Shown here piece after piece: positions 48,350 through 60,400 of a stretch of 64,000 nt of DNA (the stretch's first letter is position 1; each line of letters starts with the position of its first letter). The position numbers and the translations under genes are program-made. The stretch comes from Poecilobothrus nobilitatus (taxonomy: Eukaryota > Arthropoda > Insecta > Diptera > Dolichopodidae), in NCBI GenBank assembly GCA_947095535.1, contig OX352774.1, forward strand, positions 236,803,825 to 236,867,824, read 5' to 3'. Below the pieces are notes generated by a model that saw nothing but the letters and a program-made list of their open reading frames with translations, searched no databases and was not told the origin of the DNA.

Positions 48350-50270
48350 AATCCGTCCATGGGTTCGGATTCTGGAAGCTTCCGAATGATTCCGGCTTTT
48401 GGAGATAATCTCCGCAAACGAGATTATCCCCAAAAGCAACAAAGATAGAACCTTCAAATTTTGTACAATGATGTTTCTTCCCGTTCGATTTATGTCTCTG
48501 AAATTTAAGAGGATTTGTTCCATGGGTTTGGGTTTTGGAAGCTTCCGAACGAGCACCAGAGCAAATGAGATTATTTCCAAAACCAACAAAGATAGAACCT
48601 TTAAATTTTGTACAATGATGTTCCTTCCCGTTCGATTTATGTCTCTGAAATTTAAGAGGATTTGGTCCATGGGTTTTGGATTTGGAAGCTTCCGAACGAG
48701 CCCCAGAGCAAATGAGATTATCTCCAAAACCAATAAAGATATAACCTTTACTTTTGGCAGAATGGTGTTCTTTCATGTATGATTTAGGCCTCTGAAATTT
48801 AGGAGAATTTGGTCAATGGGTTTGGATTTGGAAGCTTCCGAACGAGCACCAGAGCAAATGAGATTATCTCCAAAACCAACAAAGATATAACCTTTAAATT
48901 TGGCAGGGTGGTGTTCTTTCATGTTTTATTTAAGTCTCTGAAATGTGAGAAGATTTGGTCCATGGGTTCGGGTTTTGGAAACTTCCGAACGAGCCCCAGA
49001 GCAAACGAGATTATCTCCAAAACCAATAAAGATAGAACCTTTAAATTTTTTATAATGATGTTTCTTCCAGTTTGATTTATGTCTCTAAAATTTAAGAGGA
49101 TGTGGTCCATGGGTTTGGATTTTGGAAGCTTCCGAACGAGCCCCAGAGCAAATGAGATTATCTCCAAAAACAACAAATATATATAACCTTTAAATTTGGC
49201 CGAATGGTGTTTTTTCATGTTTGATTTAAGTCTCTGAAATTTGAGAGGATTTGGCCATGGGTTTAAATTTGAAAGAATTTGAACCGTGGATTCGAATTTT
49301 GGAAGCTTCCGAACGAGCCGCAGAGCAAATGAGATTATATCCAATACGAACAAAGGTAGAACCTTTGAATTTGGTACAATGGTGTTCTTTCGTGTTTGAT
49401 TTATGTCTCTGAAATTTAAGAGGATTTGGTCCATGGGTTTGGATTTGGAAGCTTCCGAACGAGCACCAGAGCAAATGAGATTATCTTCAAAACCAACAAA
49501 GATATAACCTTTAAATTTGGCAGGGTGGTGTTCTTTCATGTTTTATTTAAGTCTCTGAAATGTGAGAAGATTTGGTCCATGGGTTCGGGTTTTGGAAACT
49601 TCCGAACGAGCCCCAGAGCAAACGAGATTATCTCCAAAACCAATAAAGATAGAACCTTTAAATTTTTTATAATGATGTTTCTTCCAGTTTGATTTATGTC
49701 TCTAAAATTTAAGAGGATGTGGTCCATGGGTTTGGATTTTGGAAGCTTCCGAACGAGCCCCAGAGCAAATGAGATTATCTCCAAAAACAACAAATATATA
49801 ACCTTTACTTTTGGCATAATGGTGTTCTTTCATGTATGATTTAGGCCTCTGAAATTTGAGAGGATTTGGTCCTTGGGTTCGGATTTTGAAAGCTTCCGAA
49901 CGAGCCTCAGAGCAAATGATATTATCTCCAAATGCAACAAAGATATAACCTTTAAATTAGGCAGAATGGTGTTCCTTCATGTTTGATTTATGTTTCTGAA
50001 ATTTGTGAGGATTTGGTCCATGGGTTCAAATCTTGGAAGCTTCCGGACGAGCCCCAGAGCAAACGAGTATATCTCCACAACCAACAAAGATAGAACTTTT
50101 ATTTTTAGTACAAAGGTGTTCTGTTATGTTTCCTTTTCTGTAAAATTGGAAACTGACATTTGAAAGAATTTGAACCATGGGTTCGTATTTTGGAAACTTC
50201 CGGACGAGCACAAGAGCAACGAGCATATCTCCAAAACCAACAAAAGTAGAACCTTTAAATTTAATAGAAT
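48350..50270 (-). repeat. tandem array, about 13 units of 147 bp, with higher-order duplication
   Basis: The core GGAAGCTTCC or a near variant starts at 48373, 48537, 48684, 48830, 48977, 49124, 49301, 49447, 49594, 49741, 49888, 50035 and 50192. Most intervals are 146-147 bp; three are longer (164, 177, 157). The segment starting about 48809 recurs nearly unchanged 617 bp downstream (from about 49426), showing recent unequal exchange. Each unit also carries GAACGAGCCCCAGAGCAAA, GAGATTATCTCCAAAACC and TTCTTTCATGTTTGATTTA-like blocks. Confidence 0.9.
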
Positions 50271-50592
50271 GGTGTTCTGGCAAGTTTTCTTTATGTTCCT
50301 GAGATGGATTCGATGAATTGGAGTGGCAATTCGGGTAGCTGACACAAACATCCCAAGGACTACCAATCTCCGAAAATAATTAAGATAGAAACTTAAAATT
50401 TTATACAAGGGTGTCAAGCATATCCCAAGCGGATGCCTCTTTTACGTTCTTGAAATTCGAGTTGAATAAGACAGAAAAGGGAAGAAGTTCAAGCAGCTGC
50501 CAAAAACACTTATGGATTGTTAATTTAATTCGAATTATTCAGGTGTAGGGTATTAATAAGTCGGTTGCATCGACTTACTGTTACATTTACTT

Positions 50593-53048
50593 GTTTTTTT
50601 TTACTTTAAGGACATTTTGATGTCACAATCAAATATTAAATTTACGAATGATTTTTAAATTTCATTTAAAGTAAAAAATTTTAAAATCAATTTCAAATTG
50701 TTGGACACATTATATTGTTTATAATACCTCCAATTACCACCGGACTTTAAATTTAATTTCACCTTAACAAACGATATAAATACAAATAACTTTAAACGTA
50801 TACCAAATATCCTTTTTCATTATTATAATATTATTTATCCTTATTATAATAAAATTCATTTCATATTAAATTCCACTTTATATATACCTACATATATATG
50901 TATATGTATACATTTTTGTTTTCCTTAACATTATATAATACATATTATACATATACATAATTTTATATAAATATGTAAAATCTAGTACACAAAACTAAAT
51001 TTTTATTAAACAAAGGATTTTTCTTCTTAACAATGTGTAAAGTTTATTTATATACATAATATATGAATATATGTAATCGTTTTGATTGACAGATGGATGG
51101 GTGGTGGTAAATAACAAATCAACTTTTTGAATAAAATAGACACATCAAATTCAGGAATACGAATTGAGACGAGCATTATTATAAGAGATGTCAAATTAAG
51201 GAATAAGAAAATAAGAAAAGAAATAGAATAAAAAGAAAAAAATAATAAGAAATAATTCAAAACATAATTTCTATGTATAAAATTTAAAGAAAACTGGAAA
51301 AGATTTTCAAGAACTAAAGACATATTATATATTATTATAATAGAATTATTTTATATATTTTAAATCCTTAAATTTAAAATTCTAATTTTAGAACTTTTGT
51401 AGTGGATAAAATTATTTTGAAGGGTATCCAATTTAAATGAAAAAAATTTAAGTTTTGACAAGATAATAATAAATCTACTATAAAAGAACTTCTTAACATT
51501 ATTTCTTTGAATGACATTAAATTAATCTAGAAATGGTTTTGGGTAGATTCTTAAATAAATTTAAAGAATCTTAAACGGGAAACTATATTATATGTAAGAG
51601 TTTGATTGAATTCTTGATATTATTATTAACATGATTGAATATTATTTTGTCTTTGGTGTGGGTATAGTTTTCAAATTAATGGTTTGGTAAAAAAAAATGT
51701 TTTCAAAAGTAAAAATTTTAGATTACTAAAGTGTGCGTTTAAAGATTTATAAAACAATTGAACTGAATAAAACTATATTTGGACAACCTTTATTTTTTCT
51801 TCAATAAATATTTTTTGGTTAACTTCAGAATAATTAGTAAAACTTTGATAAGTAACAGGTGGTTTGAAATGTTTTAATGATATCATAGATAGAAATGATC
51901 TCCAACTTGTTTTTCGATCAATGTAAAGCTCACTTTAAACTTAAAATTTCAAACAATTTAAGAATATCTTGATTTTTGCTGCAAGTTACCATACTTAGGA
52001 GATTACTCCTAAGAAACTGCTAAATACTAAGCTGCTAAATGCATATAAAAAAAAATTTATAATCAAATCTGAGCAAAAGTAACGAAAATGAAAAGTTTTT
52101 TTTCTATTTGTAAAATTTTTAAAACTTGTTTGCAATTTTAAACTTTATTTTTACAAATTATTTTTGCACTTACATACATACAAATATCGTAAATATAACG
52201 TTAATCTATAATAATATCCTTTAAATTTTACCCAAATCCTTATAATTTCAATCATTATAGAAGTACTTTCTCCCTTTCTCTTATTTATTTACAGTTTTTC
52301 AATAAATGATATATTATATATTCTTTGTTTCGCAATATTTACTTACAGACATTATAACGGTATACAACATTACAAAACAACATCATACAAACTTATAAAA
52401 ATTAGTAAAACCGCATTAAACAGAATAAGAAAACAAAAACAACAACCACATTGATTCAATAATAATAATGGCAACAATTTACACATAAAAAATAAAAAGA
52501 GATAGAAATATTCCAAAAAAAACAACAAAAAAAAAACAGGAAAAAAGAGAGAAAATATAAATTAAAGTAAGGTATAAGTTGTGGTACGTACATAAAAAAA
52601 AAAAAAGAGAACAAAATCACATAATATATAAAAATAAAATAAAAACAAAATATTGTATTTTGATGATGATGTTTATGTTGATGATGTTGACAATGACGAC
52701 ATCACGTTTCTTGTTGACAAAATGACAAAAACAGATGCCCGTGTCCTCATCAAAATTATTTTATAGAAGAAAAACAAAAAAAAAGACAAAAAATGAAAAA
52801 ACAAGGAATAGAAATTGCAAAACAAAGGAGGAAAAACAAAAGAAAAAAAAAACAAGAAAAAAAGGGAAAAGAAAATTAAAATATTTTGAAAATAACAAAA
52901 AAAAAAAAAAAAATAGAAAAAAGGAACACATATTATTGTAAATGTCGACGACTGGGACACAAAGTTCAATTCAATCTTAATATGCTTATGTGGTATTAAA
53001 ATTAGAAATAAATATTGTGTTCCATATTACAATAAGGTATACCTAATA
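50593..53048. other. AT-rich DNA, no gene seen
   Basis: Homopolymer-rich. The frames at 51048-51323 and 52673-52969 are Phe/Leu/Ile or Lys-rich translations of A/T tracts and match nothing known. A GATGAT-rich stretch lies at 52661-52690. Confidence 0.6.
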
Positions 53049-53061
53049 TTAAATTATTATA

Positions 53062-53351
53062 TTCTTGCTTTTTTTTTCTACCTTTGGTGTTTGCTCTTTT
53101 ACCTAACCAGCACGAGGTAATGAACCGTGCACTTTACCACCAAGAAGTGGGACAGTGATGTCCAATTCAAATGATAGTAATTCTCCTATTTGTACATTGT
53201 TTTCAAGAACATTTCCTTCACTATGTAAAGCAATTTCATCACCATTAATTCCGTATTTTTAAGAAATTTGTTGTTTAACACATTCAATTGTGTCTTCTTT
53301 TGAAACATCAAATGTTTCAATGTTTTTAAAACCTCGTACAAAGATTTGTAT
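53062..53351 (-). pseudogene. FUBI-ribosomal protein eS30 (FAU/RpS30) pseudogene
   Basis: The intact parent encodes a ubiquitin-like domain (FUBI) fused to small-subunit protein eS30, separated by cleavage after Gly-Gly. The minus strand reads QIFVRGFKNIETFDVSKEDT, then IECVKQQIS, a TAA stop (53259-53261), KYGINGDEIALHSEGNVLEN, NVQIGELLSFELD, ITVPLLGGKVHGSLPRAG, a TAG stop (53103-53105) and VKEQTPKVEKKSK. The LLGG|KVHGSL cleavage junction is intact. Three lesions kill it: the start codon is ATA at 53349-53351, a stop replaces a codon in FUBI, and a stop replaces the Lys after RAG. Similarity ends after KKSK, so most of the basic eS30 tail is missing. There is no intron and no poly-A tail. It may be a 3'-truncated retrocopy or a partial gene duplication. 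Good conservation suggests a fairly recent origin. Confidence 0.85.
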
Positions 53352-54321
53352 TTTGATGATTGAACCTTGCCAATTTCACAAAATCAGAAAGAATTATATT
53401 TTAATATTCTGGTTTTCTTTCCTTAAAATCATTTCATATTAAATTTTATATCGTTTGTTTTTAAACGTTCAGGGTTAGTGAGTTTTTTGGTACAATCACT
53501 TTAATTAGTTGTTCTAATTGCTAAAATGTATCTTACCTCTGTTTCATATATTTTCTAGCTTTTATTTAAATTAATTTTCAGTAAAATCTATCATTTGTCG
53601 CTTTGTTCCCAACCAGAACATTTTAAGATCATATCTTTTCTCTAAATAAATCCAATCTTTTATATAATAATATGTAGTAATTTCTATGGTTTTTAATCAA
53701 ATTGATTGCTGAAATAAACATTTTTTAAACGAAATATAGTTTAAGATTCAAAATGTATTCTATCAGCAACATTTCAGTTTGTAGAGTTTTATTAATTTTT
53801 AAGTTTAAGTTTCTATATTTTTTTTATTAAAACAATATTGTGTTTTAATTAATCTCTAAGCTGGTTAAGATCTACAAAAATAAAAAAATGTTCTATAGGG
53901 CTACAAATTAAAAATTTTTATATTACAAGAACAAGTTGTGATTCTAAACTAAAATTCTATTTCTAAAAATATGTTGCTATATATAATAATAGAATATGTT
54001 TAGCAACATAATAGACAAGATAATAGAAAAAAAACTACATGATATTCAACAACAACTACAATACAACAAACAGTGATGATAATAATAATTTGTAAGTACA
54101 AAAATTATTCATTGAAGAATATAAAGAACAACAATGACAACACAAACAACACTAACAACAATTATAACATGAATAATGTTATAGAATGTTGAATAAAATT
54201 TAATGTTTAAATTTAACTTTGATGTTATTAACATGTCGAATTTTTCTGTCTCTTTCTATACACATATCACATATGTATAATTTATAATATACTAAATTTT
54301 TATAGTTTGTTTGTTTTATTT

Positions 54322-54361
54322 TTTAAGGAATAATGAAAAAATTGAAGGAATAATGAAAAAG
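54322..54361. repeat. direct duplication of an AAGGAATAATGAAAAA unit
   Basis: Two copies of AAGGAATAATGAAAAA, separated by ATTG, form a short tandem duplication. Confidence 0.8.
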
Positions 54362-55090
54362 GTTATTTGATTTAATTTAAAGAAAAATTTCTTCCCTTTT
54401 TTTTAACAATTTTTGATTAATTTTCCCGTTTTTTGTTTCCCTTTTTTTTTTTGCTAGGGAAATTTTTATTTTCCTTCTTTAAATAAATATATGTAGCTAA
54501 TCCTGAAGGATTTTCTATTTGTACATCCATATGATTATTTATTAGTATTTTGTATGTGGTTTGATGATTTTAAAAAGGATTATGAAATTGATGGTCGCAT
54601 TGGAATTTGAAATGTCCGAAGTCTAGACTTAACAAGACTATATAAAAATATAACAATATTTTTTATTGTAAATTTATATAAAAAAAAAAGAAAAAAAAGT
54701 TTCATTTTCAATTATTTATTTTCTTTTGTAAGTGAAGTGATATTAAAGGAGCAGTTGGTTGGGGAGGGTTAAACTAATTTTTTGATGAATTAAATAAAAT
54801 GACTAAAAAGAATATATGCTATTTTTGTATGGTAGCATAGCTATAGAAATGTTAAACTTAATGGGATGTTTGAGATATTAATAAAGTTTCCACAATGTTG
54901 GAATATTAATCTTAGATTATAGATACATTTTCGTTTCATATAAAAGAAATTGGTTTAGATAACTTAAGGTATCGGTATCAAAAATTTAATATTAATTATA
55001 ACATTTTAACTTCTAAATTTGTAGTTATTGCAACAATCTTTGAATTTATTAAGAAATTTAGTATAAATTTATAGAATATAACTACAAATT

Positions 55091-55157
55091 AAAGGTAATA
55101 GCCGTTTATGTAAGGTAATATAAGGTAATATAAGGTAAGGTATTATAAGGTAATAGC
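55091..55157. repeat. TAAGGTAATA tandem repeat, 10-bp period
   Basis: Three in-register TAAGGTAATA-like units (55111-55140), with flanking variants AAAGGTAATAGCCGTTTATG and ATAAGGTAATAGCTGTTGAA at the two ends, suggest local expansion within a duplicated segment. Confidence 0.8.
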
Positions 55158-55434
55158 TGTTGAACAAACAAAGGACAGTCATTGTAAAAGTAGTAGCAAT
55201 ATTTTTTTTAAGAAGAGCAATATTATTTTAAAAATTCAAGGATCTGTGTTTTCTATAAGTACAAACTCTTTTATCAAAAAACTATAACCTAACGTAATAA
55301 TGCTGCAGCTTAACTTAAAATATTTTCAATTATTCCGACCATTTTCGGCATTGTAAAATGATATAATTAAGATATTAGAATAAGAGGACTAGTTAGCAAA
55401 GTTTCGTCAAACATAAAAGGAAAATAGCTTTAAT

Positions 55435-55560
55435 GGCTACCAGTAAAGAAAGAAATTTGAGAAATCTTTGAATAGAGAATGAGTAGAGCACAGGACACGT
55501 ATGCGGAAACATTGAATTGAGAGTGGAACTGTAAGGGAACAATAAATTCACCTATTATTA
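55435..55560 (+). pseudogene. possible RNase H C-terminal trace of a non-LTR retrotransposon
   Basis: One frame reads SKERNLRNL, a stop, then STGHVCGNIELRVEL (about 55495-55539). The STGH is preceded by a short basic/Leu stretch, as at 15987-16075 (KTDLSLFMGMSTGHM). The following Cys-rich tail is not visible. The similarity is short and interrupted, so this is only a candidate. Confidence 0.25.
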
Positions 55561-57153
55561 TAATTATTTTGCTATCAGTGACGATAGTAATCAACAGTTA
55601 CAACAGGCAGTAGTAATATCACCTTCCCGCATTATCTATTTTTAACGCTTCATATAATCTTTTAAAATAATAAAACATTTTTAAATAACCCAATAGAGGA
55701 TTCAATTGCAACCGAAACAAAAAAAATGTTTACAGAAAACAACGAAACTAGTTTTTCCTATAACTTTAGCCCTTTTGCAGTGGACAAATTATTGCCTAAA
55801 TAATTCAATACGAATTTTTAATTTCAAAGTCGAAACATATTATGATCCAAATTCATTTTTAACAATTTTCAACTCCAGTATGTCAAAAATATACAAATCA
55901 ATATAATGCCTCTTAAATGTCCTTAAAACTTTTCATATTGTTTTTATTTTTGTTTCTAATTAAATTCGGTTTTACCAAAATTTCATTTATAAAATAAGAT
56001 TATGAGTCAATTAAATTCTGAAAGAAAAACTAAAATAAAAAAAATTCATAATTAAGGATCAATGATATTAATTAATATCTCTATGTATGCATGCAATGAT
56101 ATTATATTAATGATAAATTCATAGAAAACAGAATTCCTTTAAGACCCATCTTATCTCATTCCTTAAATCCTTAGATTTAACTGGAAGTATAGTGATGAAG
56201 AAGGATTCTTCTATTGCAAAATTGAACCTATATGAAAAATATGATTTACTTTCTTTACTTTTTTCTTTTTTTGCTTTTGTTTTTTTTTTTCTAATTTTGC
56301 GAAAAGTCTTAGCGTTATCACAACAAGATGAAGCATTTTTTTTTTTTTTTTTTTGAAAACAGTCATATTTAATTGGAATTGATTAGACTATCGAGTATAT
56401 GATCGATGATGACTTTAAATGAAAGCTAGAACTAATATAGAAAAACAAAAAAAAAAAAAGTAAAATTTCAAAGCTATTTCATTATTTTACGTTTCAATTA
56501 ATATTAAGAATGAAATAAGATGAAATGTATCTATAGTTTTATTTCTAATTTTTTTATGAATTTATATTTTTTTTTTTTTCTTCTTCGAACTAAGTTCCTA
56601 TTTCAGTACTATTGGGATTATTTGAAATAATATTGAAGGATTTCAATAGTGCTGATTTATTTTTATATTGTTTCACATAAATAACAAAAAAAAAACAAAA
56701 TAGAAAAAAAAAAGTTTGCGAAAAAAAAACAGCAAAATAACCAATATTAATAAGTAGAATAAATAATAAAGTTGAGTCTTATGTGATTTGAAAGAATGCT
56801 GAAAATAAAAAAAAACAATATAAAAGAATTGTTAAAGAAATTGACACAGAAAAAAATATGTTAGGAACTTTTGTTTCATTTCTTTATCCTAACTAAATCT
56901 CAATGTTAAAGAGGTATGCTTTAGGGTTATTATTGTTTTTAGGACCTTCAGTAATATTGTCGATTTTGGTCTTCTTACCTTTCGAAAAAGAAATAAAGCG
57001 TGAATTTGAAAAAGGAATAAAGTCAAAAAATTTAAAAATTATAAAATACAATTATTAGGTATTTGGAATACAAAATAATTTTTTTTTTAGTATGAAAATT
57101 GAAGGAAATCTGTCATATAAATTACTTGACAATTTAAAACGTTGACTTCTATA

Positions 57154-57440
57154 CTCACCGGTGAACATAAAAAAAAACTTTGCATTAAGTGCCACGCGTA
57201 TTACCGATAAACATCATTAAAATGTTTTCAAAATACAGTTGCCTTAAATCTCAATGTATCACTGCAATTAACACAATTAAAGGTAAAAATAGTACATTAA
57301 ATTAAGTCGGGGGTTTGAGAACAAGCAATAATGTTTACCGGTGATACGCGTGAGATATAAAGCACTTTTGTTTTTATGTTGGCTGATGAGCACGTGATTT
57401 TAAAATATTTTAATGATGTTTATCGTTGATACGCGTGAGA
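57154..57440. mobile_element. inverted/tandem repeat element with three ACGCGT boxes
   Basis: A 22-bp box (ATGTTTAYCGKTRATACGCG followed by TG) occurs inverted at 57193-57214 and direct at 57331-57352 and 57416-57437. Flanks are also shared: the inverse of 57154-57190 matches 57353-57392 (TATGTT, GCACTT and poly-T blocks), and the inverse of 57215-57238 matches 57393-57415 (ATTTTAATG preceding the box). The structure is therefore a long imperfect inverted repeat whose right arm is partly duplicated with an 85-bp period. It resembles the ends of a foldback or other non-autonomous DNA element. No transposase or matching copy is in the window. Confidence 0.6.
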
Positions 57441-57445
57441 CTCAA

Positions 57446-60400
57446 CTTAATAAACAGATCAAATTGTTATACCAATTATAACGGCCAGATTATGATCACG
57501 GGACTATGGATCAATGACCACATGTTCTCTATACAAAATCGATTTGATAACACGATACTGACTTTTAATATTTGCGTCTTTCTTAGTTATTTTACAAAAA
57601 ATATAAATGTGATTTTAAAAAACTAAAGCAAATATAGTTTCTGTAATATTTCTGGGAAGCATATTTTAAAATGGATCGTACCTCTTTATTTGACGTCTCA
57701 ATATTAATGACTGACTTTAACTTTTTCTGCATTATTTCTTATCCAACAATACTTTATAATTGGGTATAGGATTTTTATTTTTCCTTCCTCAGCTTTTGTT
57801 GTTAATATTTAGAAAGAGGCAATATTTAGAAAAAAAGAAGTGCTTAAAAATTCATTTCAGGATTAAATTCAAAATATAGGTACTTAAATCTCTTCGAAAT
57901 TTTTCTGAGTATATCAATAATTATAGTAAACTAATAAAATTCTGTATGAAAATGATTACATCTTCAATCGAATGATGTACGATTATTACAGAATGGTTGT
58001 ATATAAAAATTATAGGTGATTCAGCTAATGAAGAAAAATTTTTTTGTTTTTTTTTTTTGATGAGATGGATAATTTTTAGATTTCATCAGAAATATTTGTT
58101 AATAAATTAAATTTTTTCTTTTTCTATTTTCTTCGTTCGTTTCTGATTATTGAGTTTCTCATGTATAAATTTTCATTTATATGACAATAAATGATTCATA
58201 AATAAAAAAAAAAAAATTTTATTTTTACTCCGGATTTTGTTGAAAGTGGAAACTATATTTTCAGAATTTCATATAGTTATTTGTTTTTTTTTTGAGATTT
58301 TTATAATAACTAATATGGAATATAAATTTTTATACAAAAATTTATTCTTAACTCTGACTTATGGATTCTAAATTCGTTAATATTTTGCTGATTTTACAAA
58401 AAAGGAAAGGAGGATAAAAAAAACCAAGGATTTTTCGATATATGAAAATGTTTAATTTAAAACCAAAAAAAAAAAAATAATATTTTAGTATTTATATCCT
58501 TTTAAAATAATTGAAATTTTAAAAGATTAAAGAGGACATTTTTAAATTATGTTTACTGTCTTGTTAATTTAAGAGATCGAAAATCCTATTTGTTACAAAG
58601 ATAATTAAAGGGCTTTATTCATGAAATTCATGCTAATGATCTGAAACTGAAAACATATATTTACGCAAGGTTTATAAAATTGTGTCAAACAATTTTTTAA
58701 ATTTGAGAATTTCCAAAAGGGCTACCCTGATTGTATTAATTTCGAGGCGGTGTAATTAACTTCTGAAGGCACAAATAAAAAGGTTTAAAAAGAGATTTGA
58801 AGCTCTTTACAACGATTGCATGTTTTAAAAATCTTAAGTAAAAACATAATATTTTTAAACAATCCCACATTATTTAGGTATATCTTAAGCCTCATACACC
58901 AATTTAATCTTATTAGAGATTGGCACTTTCTTCCAAAGTTATTTTATTTATAAAATAACCTTTGATAAAAGTCGTACAAAAATTAAAATCTATAGGATTC
59001 ACTTTTAATTAAGATTATAGCAATTTAAATATTTGAATCTAATTTTAGCGAATACTTATTTGCACTGTAACTATAAAACTTGTGCAATTAAGTAATATTT
59101 GCATTGTATCAACTATAGAAACTCTTCAAAACAGAAAAGTTTCAAAATATTTCTCAAGGTCATATAAAGATTATTAAAACTAGAAGCTCATCAGAATTTT
59201 TAATCAAACAAACAAATTATTATACAAAAAGACCAACTATTTCAGTTAAACTTAAAAACAATTCGTGTTTATTGTTCTGACGTGATGAATATAATTTCTA
59301 AATCTTATAGTTTTCGATTAAACGACCTTCTCCTAAATATTGAAAATTCTCATCTAAATTACTCAGTCATAACTTTAATTTAAGTGATGAGCGATAATGT
59401 TTAATATAATTTTACTTTTTTTGTTTTTTTTTTTATTTTTGACATAAAAGTTATGCATCTTGTACGTAAATTTTATTTATAAATAAAAAAAATTATAGTT
59501 ATAACGCAATGCTGAAGCGGATTAACGGAAACAAGAAAAAACTAAAAAAAAAAATGTTGCAGAATGTTTTCATAATTTGCAATGATTTGTTGTTGAAGTA
59601 AAAAATGTTCATTTCTATAATTAGATATTGTAGTCACACAGAATGGGATTTTCTTTATATAATCATCATCTATATTCTTTTTTATAGTTATGACATGTTG
59701 GCCTACAAAATATTTATTTAACAAAAAACAAAAACAACAACAACAGCAGCAGTAGCAACAACAACAATGACAATTTCTATAATATGTTGTGTAAAGAAAA
59801 AAAAATCGATTTCAACATTTCAATCATATCCTGTTAAATCTATAATTAATATGAATATTTATTTATTTATTTTGCCAACACTGAATCTGATTCTGAGTTG
59901 GATAAAAAAAAATGGGGTGGTTGGATCAGTAGAATGATAAGAATTTAATGTTGTAAAACAACAAAAACAAATCTTATGTATTAAATATAATTCTGAATAA
60001 TTTTATTTTTATTTAAAAGGTGTACGAAAAAGACAGGAATTTAAATATTCTTAAGATTCATTTATGTTTATATGTATGTATGTATGTATATGTGATTTAA
60101 TTAAATGGGGATGAAAATTATTTGATGTGAATTAATAAATATTTTCATAATTTTATGGATTTTTTTTTTTTTCTCCAAAAATTTAGTGGGATGAAAAGAA
60201 AATTAATGAAAAACTAAACAGAAAAAATGTTTAGATAAACAAAAAAATCAAATCAAAAAGTGAGAAGAAGAAGGAGGGTGGATATTTGATAAAGAATATG
60301 TTGAAAATAAGGGAAAAAGTTACTATAATAGTTAGTAAGCAAATTGAAAAAAAAAAACAATAAAAACGAAAGAGAAAAAAAAGTATCTAAGAATTGAAAT

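Larger units (their letters stand above)
48095..50592 (-). mobile_element. DINE-1/INE-1-like element with central 147-bp tandem array, long copy
   Basis: A 2.5-kb element in reverse orientation relative to its 1.0-kb relative at 21701. Its right end has the TAAGTCG/CGACTTA hairpin (50557-50577) and the subterminal AGGTGTAGGGTAT (50541-50553). Its left end has ATACCCTA/TAGGGTAT forming a hairpin (48097-48122), then TCAGGATCACC, GAGTCGATTTAGCGATGTCC and a (CCGT)n array. ATACCC...GGGTAT followed by this block is the layout I recall for INE-1/DINE-1 of Drosophila, a non-autonomous Helitron-related family. The centre (48350-50270) is about 13 tandem units of 147 bp. Because 147 is a multiple of 3, units stay in frame and create long spurious frames on both strands (up to 206 codons at 48919-49539); these are not genes. 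Confidence 0.85.
53352..57149. other. AT-rich DNA, no gene seen
   Basis: AT-rich with two minor tandem repeats and one weak retrotransposon trace listed separately. The frame at 55706-55906 is unrecognised. Confidence 0.6.

Noticed and set aside
48919..49539. 206-codon open frame on the minus strand
   Set aside because: It lies wholly inside the 147-bp tandem array. The 49-residue periodicity and equally long frames on the opposite strand show it is an artefact of a repeat period divisible by 3.
48373..50201. CRISPR-like regular spacing of a palindromic core
   Set aside because: The spacing is 147 bp with homologous sequence throughout, in a eukaryotic transposable element; there are no unique spacers.
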